In this document: piece after piece, positions 36,808-46,267 of the stretch
Layout of the letters: the number at the start of each line of letters is the position of its first letter
Numbering within the stretch: position 1 is the stretch's first letter
From: Albibacterium profundi
Lineage (GTDB): Bacteria; Bacteroidota; Bacteroidia; Sphingobacteriales; Sphingobacteriaceae
Direction: 5' to 3'
DNA: 64,000 nt
Assembly (NCBI RefSeq): GCF_042159835.1
Contig: NZ_JBBVGT010000002.1
Coordinates: forward strand, 1,364,001 to 1,428,000
The notes under the pieces: model-generated
The model's input: only the letters and a program-made list of their open reading frames with translations
Told to the model about the DNA's origin: nothing
Database searches by the model: none
Translations under genes and position numbers: made by a program

Positions 36808-37542
36808 ATGTTCACAAACTCTACTTCGCCTTTTGGCAATATATCACCCGTCGTTAAGAATCTTCTTGTTTTTAATCTGATAGGCTTTGTTGGTTCCATG
36901 ATTTTCGATCAGGCGAATCGATTATTCGGGGTATATTATCCCGATTCCTCCATGTTTCATTGGTGGCAGGTTATTACCTATATGTTTATGCATGGTGGCT
37001 TTGCTCACCTCTTTTTTAACATGTTTGCGCTTTTCATGTTCGGGCCAATTATTGAGCAAGTCCTCGGACCCAAACGATTTATCAATTTCTACTTAATCAC
37101 TGGATTGGGGGCTTTAGCATTGCAATTTTTGGTGCAGGGGATTGAAGTATATCAGATTGTAGGTACGCCTTTCGCTGAGAACTATTTCAGCTATGATCCT
37201 ATTTCGGGTATGATTTCAAGTAATTATCCGGGTATGTCGAGTGAGGAACTTAGGACACTGGCCGGTACTTACAACATTCCGATGGTGGGTGCTTCGGGTG
37301 CTATCTTCGGTCTTTTAGTAGCCTTTGGTTATCTTTTCCCAAACACTTCTCTTTATTTAATGTTTATTCCAGTACCCGTTAAGGCGAAGTATTTTATACC
37401 AATCTATATTTTAATAGAGCTTTTCCTTGGGTTCTCGCGCTTTGCAGGTGACTCCGTGGCTCACTTTGCACATTTAGGCGGTGCTTTGTTTGGCTTTATT
37501 CTTCTAAAAGCGTGGGGAATCAATAAAACACGCCTGTGGTAG
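36808..37542 (+). CDS. rhomboid family intramembrane serine protease
   Basis: 244-residue six-helix membrane protein. Catalytic Ser is in GASGAIFGLLVAFGYL (GxSG, near residue 162) and catalytic His in AHFAHLGGALFGFI (near 222). The MHGGFAHLFFNMFALFMFG segment supplies the conserved His-x-x-x-Asn. Cleaves other membrane proteins within the bilayer; substrates unknown. It starts five bases after mutL. Confidence 0.9.
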   Translation: MFTNSTSPFGNISPVVKNLLVFNLIGFVGSMIFDQANRLFGVYYPDSSMFHWWQVITYMFMHGGFAHLFFNMFALFMFGPIIEQVLGPKRFINFYLITGLGALALQFLVQGIEVYQIVGTPFAENYFSYDPISGMISSNYPGMSSEELRTLAGTYNIPMVGASGAIFGLLVAFGYLFPNTSLYLMFIPVPVKAKYFIPIYILIELFLGFSRFAGDSVAHFAHLGGALFGFILLKAWGINKTRLW

Positions 37543-37625
37543 ATGCAAGAGAATTATTTGTTTATTGTTTAAACGATTTGTAAATTCAACATACAGAAAA
37601 TTAATTGATTATTTTTTAGTTATTG

Positions 37626-38501
37626 ATGAAAAACTCAATTATAAGTGACCTTAAATACAAGGTGTTCAAGTCGGGCAATCCTTTATATCTCTTTATTGCT
37701 ATCAATATCGGGGTGTTTCTTTTGCTTAATTTTTTGTTGCTTTTTGAATTTCTTTTCAGTTATCAAGGGCTTATTAGCGGTCCCCTTCGCGAACAGTTGG
37801 TCATGCCGGCTAACCCCATGTTGTTTATTCTAAAACCATGGACGCTTTTTACCTACATGTACACTCAACAGGAATTCTTTCATTTGTTGTTTAACATGTT
37901 ATGGTTGTTTTGGCTTGGACAGATCTTTCTGGACTTCCTAAACAAGCGGCAGTTTATATTCACCTATATATGCGGCGGTCTTGCAGGCGGTCTGGTCTTC
38001 CTTTTCCTATATAACTTTATACCGGTTTTTAGCAATCAGGCTCAGTTTACGTTCTTGCTTGGATCTTCGGCTTCGGTGAGCGCTATTGTTGTGGCTACTG
38101 CAACATTACTTCCAGATTATGCCATTCGCATGCTGTTCTTTGGGAATGTTAAGTTAAAGTATTTGGCTTTGGTGTTTATTGTGCTCGACCTAATTGGGAT
38201 AGCCGGTGCAAATCCCGGTGGTAGCATATCTCATTTGGGCGGGGCTTTGTTTGGCTTCTTATATATCCGAAGTTTACAGAACGGTAAAGACTGGAGCAGA
38301 GTGTTTACCAAAAGAAGAAAGAAACCCGTAATGCGTGTTGTCCCGAAGGAAGAACCACGAAGAAGCAAACCTGTGAATCGCGTTCCAGATCAAGAGTATA
38401 TTGACACGATACTCGATAAGATCTCTCAGCACGGCTATGATAAATTAACAAAGGAAGAGAAGGAAGCTCTCTTTAAAGCCAGTAAGCAAGGTCAAAATTA
38501 G
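37626..38501 (+). CDS. rhomboid family protein with altered GxSG motif and cytoplasmic tail
   Basis: 291 residues, second of two tandem rhomboids. Helices as in the first copy; FFHLLFNMLWLFWLG matches the His/Asn segment and SHLGGALFGFLYI the catalytic His. The serine motif reads GSSASVSAIV, so the second Gly of GxSG is Ala. A basic and acidic C-terminal tail of about 80 residues (RRKKPVMRVVPKEEPRRSK...) is not in the first copy. Start is ATG 37626; a TTG at 37623 would add one residue. Probably a paralogue with a different role; protease activity is likely but less certain. Confidence 0.85.
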   Translation: MKNSIISDLKYKVFKSGNPLYLFIAINIGVFLLLNFLLLFEFLFSYQGLISGPLREQLVMPANPMLFILKPWTLFTYMYTQQEFFHLLFNMLWLFWLGQIFLDFLNKRQFIFTYICGGLAGGLVFLFLYNFIPVFSNQAQFTFLLGSSASVSAIVVATATLLPDYAIRMLFFGNVKLKYLALVFIVLDLIGIAGANPGGSISHLGGALFGFLYIRSLQNGKDWSRVFTKRRKKPVMRVVPKEEPRRSKPVNRVPDQEYIDTILDKISQHGYDKLTKEEKEALFKASKQGQN

Positions 38502-38505
38502 AGAA

Positions 38506-39615
38506 ATGCGTTCTAGGAAGAAATCGTTAGGCTTTATAAGCACCGTTGTTCTTTTATTCAATATCATGGCGATTGTTGCTTTGCTATTGAGCTATCTCGC
38601 TCCAATTGTTAAGCCTCAAACATTTTGGCCCATAGCTTTTTTAGGGATAGGCTATCCGGTTATACTGGCCGTAAATATTCTATTCATTTTATTCTGGTTA
38701 ATCAAAAAGCCAAAATTAGCCTTATTATCACTTATCAGTATTATTGTTGGTTGGGGAGCTTTGAGCAAAAACATTGGCGTCGGTCGTGCAGCCAGTCCAC
38801 ATCCTGATGACGACACATCGGCTATTCGTATCATGAGTTATAATGTGCAGATGTTTCAGGGTTTAAAAGAAGATGCAGCTCATCGCCGAGAAGAGACCGT
38901 TGCCATTATCGATAGTGTCTCCCCCGACGTATTATGCGTGCAAGAGTTTTATACAAGAGCGAAGGGTCTAAGCGACATGAAACAGCTCTTCGAAAGAAAA
39001 CTTGACTTACAATATTCTTATTTTATTCCTGCAGCGGAAAACGAATACGATGCTTACGGGATTGCGATCTTCTCAAAATACCCTATTATTGACTCCGGAA
39101 CATTGAATATTAACAAACATGAACGCATTGTTAATCGCATTGTCTATGCCGATATCAATAAATCCGGTAAAAACTTTCGTGTTTATAACGTCCATTTGCA
39201 GTCTATTGGTTTCGATCAGCAAGACTATGATTATATCAAACAAGGCCCGGGAACCAGTCAGGCTGATGTTGAATCTACCAAGCGTATCGGACGTCGCTTG
39301 AAGCGAGCGTACTTGAAGCGCAATGAACAGGTCGATATTCTTTATTCTCATACCCAATCGGTTTCCATACCTTATGTGGTTGCCGGTGACTTTAATGATA
39401 CGCCCTTATCGTACTCAGTTAACCGCCTATCGTCTGGTATGACCAATGCATTTGTAGAAAAAGGGGAGGGTTTAGGTGTTACTTATAATGGAGCGTTCCC
39501 CAATTTTCAAATAGACTATATTCTAGCGAGCCAAGAGTTTCAGGTCAAAAACTTTCAAATCGTTCCGCATAAACTATCAGATCATTTTCCTATTTGGAGC
39601 GACCTTCAACTGTGA
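38506..39615 (+). CDS. membrane-anchored endonuclease/exonuclease/phosphatase family protein
   Basis: 369 residues. Residues 1-95 hold three hydrophobic helices; the rest is an EEP-fold metal-dependent hydrolase with RIMSYNVQMFQG, VLCVQEFY (metal-binding Glu), VAGDFNDTPLSYS (Asp/Asn pair) and a final LSDHFPIWSDLQL (catalytic Asp-His). The catalytic domain is probably outside the inner membrane. Substrates of such Bacteroidota proteins are not established (DNA, phospholipid or phosphoester are all possible). It begins four bases after the second rhomboid gene. Confidence 0.85.
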   Translation: MRSRKKSLGFISTVVLLFNIMAIVALLLSYLAPIVKPQTFWPIAFLGIGYPVILAVNILFILFWLIKKPKLALLSLISIIVGWGALSKNIGVGRAASPHPDDDTSAIRIMSYNVQMFQGLKEDAAHRREETVAIIDSVSPDVLCVQEFYTRAKGLSDMKQLFERKLDLQYSYFIPAAENEYDAYGIAIFSKYPIIDSGTLNINKHERIVNRIVYADINKSGKNFRVYNVHLQSIGFDQQDYDYIKQGPGTSQADVESTKRIGRRLKRAYLKRNEQVDILYSHTQSVSIPYVVAGDFNDTPLSYSVNRLSSGMTNAFVEKGEGLGVTYNGAFPNFQIDYILASQEFQVKNFQIVPHKLSDHFPIWSDLQL

Positions 39616-39669
39616 TGTCAAGCCTTCGTCTTAATACGCATGCAAAACTTTAATTTCAATTCTCTTTAG

Positions 39670-39677
39670 TAAATTTG
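39670..39677 (+). promoter_or_regulatory. -7 box TAAATTTG just before the cysS start
   Basis: TAnnTTTG match ending four bases before ATG 39682, so the cysS mRNA is probably leaderless or nearly so. No good -33 TTG is visible at the proper distance. Confidence 0.45.
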
Positions 39678-39681
39678 CTGA

Positions 39682-41148
39682 ATGAAAGATGCCCTTATCA
39701 TTTACAATACGATTAGCCGGACAAAAGAAAAATTCGAACCGCTCAATGATCCATTTGTGGGAATGTATGTATGCGGACCTACCGTATACAGCGATGTTCA
39801 CTTAGGAAACTGCCGGACTTTCGTGTCTTTCGATCTGATCTACCGTTATTTATTGCACTTAGGATACAAAGTTCGTTATGTTAGAAATATTACAGATGCA
39901 GGACATTTAGAAGGCGATCGTGATGAAGGTGATGATAAATTCTCAAAAAAGGCCAGATTAGAGCAATTGGAACCCATGGAGATTGTACAGCGTTATACTG
40001 TTGGCTTTCATGACGTATTAAAACTATTCAACGCGCTTCCTCCTTCCATTGAACCTACTGCAACCGGGCATATTTCAGAGCAAATCGAGATGATTAAAGA
40101 AATCATTGACAATGGTTATGCGTATGAGGTAAATGGGACGGTGTATTTTGACGTTGAGAAATATAGCAAAGAGAATAACTATACCATTCTAACCAACCGC
40201 AACTTGGAGGAAATGCTAAATAATACTCGCGATTTGGGAGGGCAGGATGAAAAAAAAGGTCGGCTAGATTTTGCCTTATGGATTAAAGCAAAACCAGAGC
40301 ATATCATGCGCTGGCCATCACCATGGAGTGTTGGTTTTCCAGGATGGCATATTGAATGTTCAGCCATGAGTAATAAGTATCTAGGCGCTCAGTTCGATAT
40401 TCACGGCGGGGGTATGGATCTTGCCGCTACGCACCATACGAATGAAATAGCACAGTCGCAAGCCTGTAATCATACCAACCCTGCAAAATATTGGATGCAT
40501 ACCAATATGCTAACCGTCAACGGTGCACGCATGTCTAAGTCGGCTGGCAACGGATTCTTGCCGCACGAGTTATTCACGGGTGATCATCCTTTGCTTAACA
40601 AAGGTTACTCACCGATGGCAGTTCGCTTTTTTATGTTACAAGCGCATTATCGGAGTACCTTAGACTTCTCGAATGAGGCGTTAGATGCGGCAGAGAAGGG
40701 TTATAAACGTCTGATGAACGCTATGTTACTTTTGCCCGACCTGCAAGCAAGTGATAAAAGCAATGATATTCAAATAGGCGAACTGAGAGAGCGTTGCTAT
40801 GCGGCTATGAATGACGACTTCAATAGCCCTGTTCTTATAGCGGAACTATTTGAAGGTGTTCGGATCGTTAATAGTGTTTTTGATGGTAAGGCATTCTTAA
40901 ACGGCACGCAAATTGAAGAACTGAGAGATCTAATGGAGCAGTTTGTCTATCAAGTATTAGGCCTGACACTTGATACACTTGGTGCTAAAGAAGATTTGGA
41001 AGCGGTTATGAGTATCCTCATCGAACTAAGGAACGATGCAAAAACAAACAAAGATTATGTTAGTTCAGATCGTATTCGCGATGGATTACAAAAAATCGGC
41101 ATCCAACTGAAAGACAACAAAACGAAAACCCATTGGGTAAAAGGCTAG
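39682..41148 (+). CDS. cysS: cysteinyl-tRNA synthetase
   Basis: Class I aminoacyl-tRNA synthetase charging tRNA-Cys. The 488 residues include MYVCGPTVYSDVHLGNCRTFV (Zn-ligand Cys and HIGH-equivalent HLGN, near residue 30), WHIECSAMS and DIHGGGMDLAATHHTNE (Zn site, near 225-255) and the ARMSKSAGN (KMSKS-type) loop near 284. Full length. Confidence 0.97.
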   Translation: MKDALIIYNTISRTKEKFEPLNDPFVGMYVCGPTVYSDVHLGNCRTFVSFDLIYRYLLHLGYKVRYVRNITDAGHLEGDRDEGDDKFSKKARLEQLEPMEIVQRYTVGFHDVLKLFNALPPSIEPTATGHISEQIEMIKEIIDNGYAYEVNGTVYFDVEKYSKENNYTILTNRNLEEMLNNTRDLGGQDEKKGRLDFALWIKAKPEHIMRWPSPWSVGFPGWHIECSAMSNKYLGAQFDIHGGGMDLAATHHTNEIAQSQACNHTNPAKYWMHTNMLTVNGARMSKSAGNGFLPHELFTGDHPLLNKGYSPMAVRFFMLQAHYRSTLDFSNEALDAAEKGYKRLMNAMLLLPDLQASDKSNDIQIGELRERCYAAMNDDFNSPVLIAELFEGVRIVNSVFDGKAFLNGTQIEELRDLMEQFVYQVLGLTLDTLGAKEDLEAVMSILIELRNDAKTNKDYVSSDRIRDGLQKIGIQLKDNKTKTHWVKG

Positions 41149-41168
41149 TATTTATTTAAACAAACATT

Positions 41169-42035
41169 ATGTCCCAATCACTCTCCAGAGTATGTAGAAT
41201 TTTTATTCTCTTTATTTTTCCTCTTGCCAGCTTTGCGCAAACCGATAATCTGGTGGGACAGATTGTTGCCGCAGATATCTACGATTCTGAGTTAAGTCTC
41301 AACAAAGGTCCGTTAGAAGGACTCACAAATTCGATCGATAAGAACACGATTTACTTTAAACCGGCACCAGAACCTGCATCTAAGTATTTCAGTACGCGAC
41401 CAAATATTCCTGATGTGGTAAGTTGGCGTCCTGTATTTGCCAAGATCGCCAAAAGCAATGAATGGGGCTTTACCACCGGACCCATCAGTTGGCAGAACAG
41501 TGGTTTTACTAAAAAGAACGGTGAGTATTTAAGTATATGGAAAAGAGATCGAAAAGGGCGCTGGAAAATTGCACTTCGAGCAGAAATTGAGCATCCTAAT
41601 GCATCTCGTGAAAAGACCTTTAAATTCGTCAACCCTGAGGATACAAAGTATTTCAAGCAGAAATCGAAAGTACGGCTGGAACAGCGTGCAGAGATTGTTA
41701 CGAGTACCGACCGACTGATGGGTACTGTATTGCGTGCCGATAATGCGGTAGCCTATAAGGAGTTCTTATCTGACAATGCTCGCTTATTATTTTCAGGCTT
41801 TTCCCCTCAAATTGGTAAAGAAAACATCATCAACTTCCTAAAGGAAAATAAAATCGACATCAAAACCGAAAATGTTGCTGTCGATCGCTCATACAGCGGC
41901 GAGCTTGCCTATTCCTATGGGGATGCAAAAGTTATCAAGGATGATCGTGTCCAGAACTTCTACTACATCCGTGTCTGGGAAGTCAACGATGAGTTCAAAT
42001 GGAATGTTCTAGTCGAGATGCTATTCGAAAAATAA
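41169..42035 (+). CDS. secreted NTF2-like (DUF4440/SnoaL-type) protein
   Basis: 288 residues with a signal peptide (FILFIFPLASFAQ). Two halves are visible: residues 40-165 form a beta-rich unit with FTTGPISWQNSGFTKKNGEYLSIWKRDRKGRWKIALRAEIE, and residues 180-288 a second NTF2-like unit (VLRADNAVAYKEFLSDNARLLFSGFSPQIGKENI ... DEFKWNVLVEMLF). No catalytic residues can be assigned. It follows cysS by 20 bases. Function unknown. Confidence 0.7.
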   Translation: MSQSLSRVCRIFILFIFPLASFAQTDNLVGQIVAADIYDSELSLNKGPLEGLTNSIDKNTIYFKPAPEPASKYFSTRPNIPDVVSWRPVFAKIAKSNEWGFTTGPISWQNSGFTKKNGEYLSIWKRDRKGRWKIALRAEIEHPNASREKTFKFVNPEDTKYFKQKSKVRLEQRAEIVTSTDRLMGTVLRADNAVAYKEFLSDNARLLFSGFSPQIGKENIINFLKENKIDIKTENVAVDRSYSGELAYSYGDAKVIKDDRVQNFYYIRVWEVNDEFKWNVLVEMLFEK

Positions 42036-42077
42036 TCTAATCGGTTTATAAGCTCTACGATCCTCCTTTAATACGTC

Positions 42078-42614
42078 CTATTTTACGGCTGTTAGCATCC
42101 ATTTAAACCAATCATTCCATTTCTTTTGATTCTTGATGTCGTTTCCATGTCGTGTTTCTTTATCATATATCAAATATTCATTATAGTGTCGCTCTAGCAA
42201 TTCGTGAAACTTAGATCGAACCTCTTCTTTCCAGTTCTCCGTAAACTTATGCTTCAACATATCTTTCTCTATGCTGTTAGCGGCAATATAAGCTAGGTAT
42301 AAATGTCCTTGCTCATGTTCCAGCATTCTCGCTTCATCTTTGGGTTTTACCTTTTCATGATCCCAAAAGCTTTCGTTCTTCTGCATTTCCACCGTTGTCC
42401 GGATTCCAACTCTATAAGACCTACGCTTTTCGATGACCGTGTCAATACGATAGTAGATTCTACTATTGATATAGATAGGCATCCAAGCATCTTCAGGCAC
42501 CTCGGCCTCGAAGTCGCTTACCTTAATCAAAGGGATATCTTCCCATCTATGCTGTGCTGAAGCAGCACTTGAAATACAGAAAAAAAGTAAAGAAAGAATA
42601 AATGTGTTCTTCAT
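42078..42614 (-). CDS. secreted DUF922-like protein with HEXXH motif
   Basis: 178 residues with a signal peptide (ILSLLFFCISSAASA). The centre contains EARMLEHEQGHLYLAYIAAN, an HEXXH zinc-protease-type motif, as in the DUF922 family of putative metalloproteases. A third metal ligand cannot be assigned with certainty. It overlaps the upstream glycosyltransferase gene by four bases, so it is the last gene of the operon that begins with the GG-leader array. Proteolytic activity is inferred only from the motif. Confidence 0.7.
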   Translation of the reverse strand: MKNTFILSLLFFCISSAASAQHRWEDIPLIKVSDFEAEVPEDAWMPIYINSRIYYRIDTVIEKRRSYRVGIRTTVEMQKNESFWDHEKVKPKDEARMLEHEQGHLYLAYIAANSIEKDMLKHKFTENWKEEVRSKFHELLERHYNEYLIYDKETRHGNDIKNQKKWNDWFKWMLTAVK

Positions 42615-43726
42615 GTTATCGGCTGTTTAGGTTCATTATTTATACTGTCGGTCGCCAAGATGTCTGTTATTTTACTGAAACAAACTTCTTCACTAAAATT
42701 TCTTTTTATAAAGCTTTTCGCATTTGTCGCTAATCTCTTCCTAAGTCTATTATCTCGTGATATTTCTATCAATTTATCTTTGAAAACCCGCGGATTATCA
42801 GCTACAACAAAAGCATCATGCATACCTCCTTCCAATCCGCTCGAGCCGTGTGCCGTCGTGATTAATGGTAGCCCATTAGCAAGTGCCTCTATATTTTTTA
42901 TTTTAATTCCAGCGCCCGCCCTTACCGGGTTAATTATAATATCGATATCATTGTATATTTTGTTACAGTCAGGAATGAACCCTTTCAACAGAACATTATC
43001 TAACTCAGCAAACCTTTGCGGGATCCTTCTGCAAACTAAACCATAGATATGAAGGACTAAATCTGAACTTTCTTGAATATCGCACCAGACATTCTCTAAA
43101 AACCAAACAATAGAATCAACATTAGGAAAATAATCACTCGCTATAAAACCTACGACTTTTGCTCGTTCTCTAAATTGGTTATTCACAACGCTTACCGGAT
43201 GTGGTGCCAATACAGCTTTCTCAGATGGAAGAAGCGCCAATGACTTGTCATAATCTTTTTTTGAGATGAATATAACATAGTCAAAATAACTATATATCTT
43301 GTATTCTGTTGTTCTGACCAGTTCGTCTTTATTAAACGAATATCCTAACTCTTTGAAAGTCGCATTACGGTCGCTAATGATATCATGGACATCGAGCATC
43401 GTCAGAACATGATCCGGGATGCTACTAAGAAAATACGCATGATTAATATACTCTATTATACAATATTTATAGTTGTCAAATGATAATAGATTATGAACGG
43501 CGGCGAGGTTTGATTTTTTGTCGTGGTCGTTAGCGTTCAGCAGAAAAATAACGTTGATATTCGGTAAAGAAACGGTGGTATGTTCTTGTTCCGATTTAAT
43601 GAGCACCACGACAGTGAGATAGCTTTGATGCGAAAGATAGCTGACGAGTGTAGAAATTCTAGAGAAGCTACCTGCCGCATTGAGCCAGAATTTCACATCG
43701 GTTATCATTAAAACTTTTGGTTTCAT
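42611..43726 (-). CDS. glycosyltransferase, GT4-like (GT-B fold)
   Basis: 371 residues. N-terminal VLMITDVKFWLNAAGSFSRISTLVSYLS and the C-terminal donor-site pattern IINPVRAGAGIKIKNIEALANGLPLITTAHGSSGLEG (near residue 275) match GT-B retaining glycosyltransferases (Glyco_trans_1_4 type). Donor and acceptor unknown. It overlaps the preceding gene (43723) by four bases and the following DUF922-like gene by four bases. Confidence 0.8.
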   Translation of the reverse strand: MKPKVLMITDVKFWLNAAGSFSRISTLVSYLSHQSYLTVVVLIKSEQEHTTVSLPNINVIFLLNANDHDKKSNLAAVHNLLSFDNYKYCIIEYINHAYFLSSIPDHVLTMLDVHDIISDRNATFKELGYSFNKDELVRTTEYKIYSYFDYVIFISKKDYDKSLALLPSEKAVLAPHPVSVVNNQFRERAKVVGFIASDYFPNVDSIVWFLENVWCDIQESSDLVLHIYGLVCRRIPQRFAELDNVLLKGFIPDCNKIYNDIDIIINPVRAGAGIKIKNIEALANGLPLITTAHGSSGLEGGMHDAFVVADNPRVFKDKLIEISRDNRLRKRLATNAKSFIKRNFSEEVCFSKITDILATDSINNEPKQPIT

Positions 43727-44379
43727 ATTGGTTCTTCTCGGCTATTAGCAATTTTTTTCCTTGGATGATGCAGCCCCTTGTATTTTAGGTCGAACAGACC
43801 TGTATACCGCCAGTTCAATGAGCGGTTATAAACGGGGTTTACTACCGGATCCAGATTCAGCATCGTTCCGATCGTCCCCAGCCGCAATTCACTGTTTAAG
43901 CCCTCGAACTCAGGTCTGGTAATTAGTTTTCCTATTTGTTGCATCGCATTGTTTGATAACATTATTCCACAGAGCGGGGTTACGCCCGTTGCATGAAGCT
44001 TTGCGTATTCGGGTAACTGGTCGATCGTTCTAAACCAGTACCAGTCGTCCCTTTCAGGATATTTAACGTTTGGAACGACGAAATCACAGTCCCATACACG
44101 CTGATAATAGTCTTTTAGATTGCAATCACACCAACAGTCCCACTCGACTATCAAATATCTTTCAGACTTATATCTGTCCAAATGTTCACTATACCATTGA
44201 AAAGCACAGAGATCCGAACTGAGCCAAGCTTTAGAAGTGTTCCCAAAAGGGTTTTTTGCCACGACGATATCAATACCAGGATTATAATCGATGAAAGATT
44301 GTTTATTCTGTTCAAAAGCCACCCGCTTTTCGGCGTCTGCTTCATCATGCCAAGTCATTATAATAGTAAGCTCTTTCAT
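43723..44379 (-). CDS. uncharacterised GT-A-like protein in the glycosyltransferase operon
   Basis: 218 residues, no family I can name with certainty. ELTIIMTWHDEADAEKRVAFEQN at the start and LIVEWDCWCDCNLKDYYQ near residue 80 look like a Rossmann-type nucleotide-sugar fold with an acidic D-x-D-like patch, and VTPLCGIMLSNNAMQQI resembles the acceptor-side region of GT-A enzymes. Position between two glycosyltransferase genes supports that reading. It overlaps the downstream gene by four bases. Confidence 0.6.
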   Translation of the reverse strand: MKELTIIMTWHDEADAEKRVAFEQNKQSFIDYNPGIDIVVAKNPFGNTSKAWLSSDLCAFQWYSEHLDRYKSERYLIVEWDCWCDCNLKDYYQRVWDCDFVVPNVKYPERDDWYWFRTIDQLPEYAKLHATGVTPLCGIMLSNNAMQQIGKLITRPEFEGLNSELRLGTIGTMLNLDPVVNPVYNRSLNWRYTGLFDLKYKGLHHPRKKIANSREEPI

Positions 44380-44389
44380 TAAAATATAC

Positions 44390-46267
44390 TTAGTTTGTTT
44401 TGATATTCTTTTTTATCACAAGCCTGAAAAAATCAATTAAACGATCGGCATGGAAATCAAAAGAGAATTCCCTTTTATTGTTCTTCACGTCTTGAGTAAT
44501 CTTAATCATTGTCCGTTTATCTTTCAGCTTCGCAGCGAGCTCATAAAATGTTTCAAAATATATCCCCATATTTAGTCTTTTGGTAAGCGTTTGGGAAGCA
44601 ACCATATGCATAGCATTGCTTTTTTGTATCATTGGTAATCCTGCCGCCGCAAGGGTAGACATACGTGCCGGCAAATTTAAATCTGGCCAGTCCATTCTCA
44701 TTACTTCCCCAAAATTTGCACTATCAAAAACATGTAACCACCCTGCGTCATATTTAGAATACTCTGATGTCCAATTTTCTGCATCACAATGCGGGTGTAC
44801 ATGAAAATAATCCTTTGCAAGCATTTGTGACTTTGTCACCCAGCCCCTATAAGAGTTATTGATAAAGTCACCATAAAGGTGTACATGCACTTTGTGCCGT
44901 GCCAGCTCACCAACATCTTCAGGCTTTAGACCAAATGGCCTTCCAGGTATAACTGTATGAACCTCGTGGTCTTGATCGGACAACAGCGGGGCCTCTGTGG
45001 CTTTAAAATATTGTCCGAGCGGCAGATCGCCGTCAAGAATCATGGATTCAGTTTCATCATTATTCAAAAACTGATCAAACCAGAGCTTGGATTCATGATT
45101 GATAAAAATTCTTCCTTGAGCTTTCTCGAATAAATCCACCAATAGATCCCATATACCAAGCTGCCTGCAATAAAATGGGCTTTCTTTAAAATGCCAAACA
45201 AACGGAATTTGCCGGTTGGCACTCATGACCTCATGCACAAAGGGTACAGCCGGATGGTTAAGGAGACCATATATTATGTCTGGCTGGATCTCCTGTATCT
45301 TTTCTTTCCACTGACCAAAGGGCACATCGATAACAGAACCGAAGTGTAATGGTCCGGTTGTATTGTAAAAATAGGGGTCGCGCATCCATAACCCATATAA
45401 AGTATGCCCTCGCTCTTCGAGTGCACAGATCCTTTCAGCATTATAGGCCAGTTCTCCTACAAGTAAAATCTTTAACGGTTCACTGCTTACTGTGCTGTCA
45501 ACTTTAGAAAGCTCTTGCTTTTTCTTGATTTCATCTATATAGTTTCCGCTCCTGGATTGGAAACGTACGGGATATTTGACCCCGTAGTGTTGCTTGTATT
45601 TATAGATTCCCCCATCCAATTGCTCGTTGATTATCCGATGACGTTGATTGGGATGTGTTACCCATTCTGCTGAAATCCGCTTAGAAGGACAAAAGACCCC
45701 ATGTTCCCTTAAGGTATCCCAGTACATTCTGTCCAAATCATCCGTAACCAGCTCTTTACGTTCAAGCCAGTTCTTCTTAGTCTTACGGTGCATTACTTGA
45801 ACAAGCTGAAGGCCACGACCCGGCACACCGCCCAATGCCACTTTTCCACTGCTCCGACCACTGGAATCCAGGTAATCGTACTTGACTCCAGAATAAGACA
45901 GTATAGCCTGTTGGTTGCCGGTCAATGTTTCAAAAAGCGTTGCCAAGTGCGAAGAATAATAAACATCGTCCGCAGGTAGATAGGCAATGTAGTTATACTT
46001 AGCCAACGAAATGCCTTTGTTAAGTGAATAACCTAAGCCCTGGTTGGATAGGTTCTCATAATATCGGACCCGGTTGTCATTTTCAAATCGCTGTACTACA
46101 TCTTCCGTCCTATCATTTCCACCGTCATTAATTATGATAAGCTCCCATTCGCTCAGTGTTTGTTCATAAACACTTTTGATAGCTCGACCGATAAATGACG
46201 AGCGGTTAAATGTTGGCATAATGATGGAAACTCCTATTTCGTTTATTGTTCGAAATGTTAAGTCCAT
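44390..46267 (-). CDS. two-domain glycosyltransferase (GT2 N-terminal, GT-B-like C-terminal)
   Basis: 625 residues from ATG 46267 (an ATG at 46291 would add eight). Residues about 12-240 are a GT2 domain: VSIIMPTFNRSSFIGRAIKSVYEQ, IINDGGNDRTEDVVQRF and the D-D motif in YLPADDVYYSSHL. Residues about 265-600 look like a GT-B glycosyltransferase (ILLVGELAYNAERICALEERGH ... MSTLAAAGLPMIQKSN). A bifunctional enzyme making two linkages is plausible. Its start overlaps the end of the upstream immunity-like gene by ten bases, coupling the glycosyltransferases to the GG-leader array. Confidence 0.75.
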   Translation of the reverse strand: MDLTFRTINEIGVSIIMPTFNRSSFIGRAIKSVYEQTLSEWELIIINDGGNDRTEDVVQRFENDNRVRYYENLSNQGLGYSLNKGISLAKYNYIAYLPADDVYYSSHLATLFETLTGNQQAILSYSGVKYDYLDSSGRSSGKVALGGVPGRGLQLVQVMHRKTKKNWLERKELVTDDLDRMYWDTLREHGVFCPSKRISAEWVTHPNQRHRIINEQLDGGIYKYKQHYGVKYPVRFQSRSGNYIDEIKKKQELSKVDSTVSSEPLKILLVGELAYNAERICALEERGHTLYGLWMRDPYFYNTTGPLHFGSVIDVPFGQWKEKIQEIQPDIIYGLLNHPAVPFVHEVMSANRQIPFVWHFKESPFYCRQLGIWDLLVDLFEKAQGRIFINHESKLWFDQFLNNDETESMILDGDLPLGQYFKATEAPLLSDQDHEVHTVIPGRPFGLKPEDVGELARHKVHVHLYGDFINNSYRGWVTKSQMLAKDYFHVHPHCDAENWTSEYSKYDAGWLHVFDSANFGEVMRMDWPDLNLPARMSTLAAAGLPMIQKSNAMHMVASQTLTKRLNMGIYFETFYELAAKLKDKRTMIKITQDVKNNKREFSFDFHADRLIDFFRLVIKKNIKTN

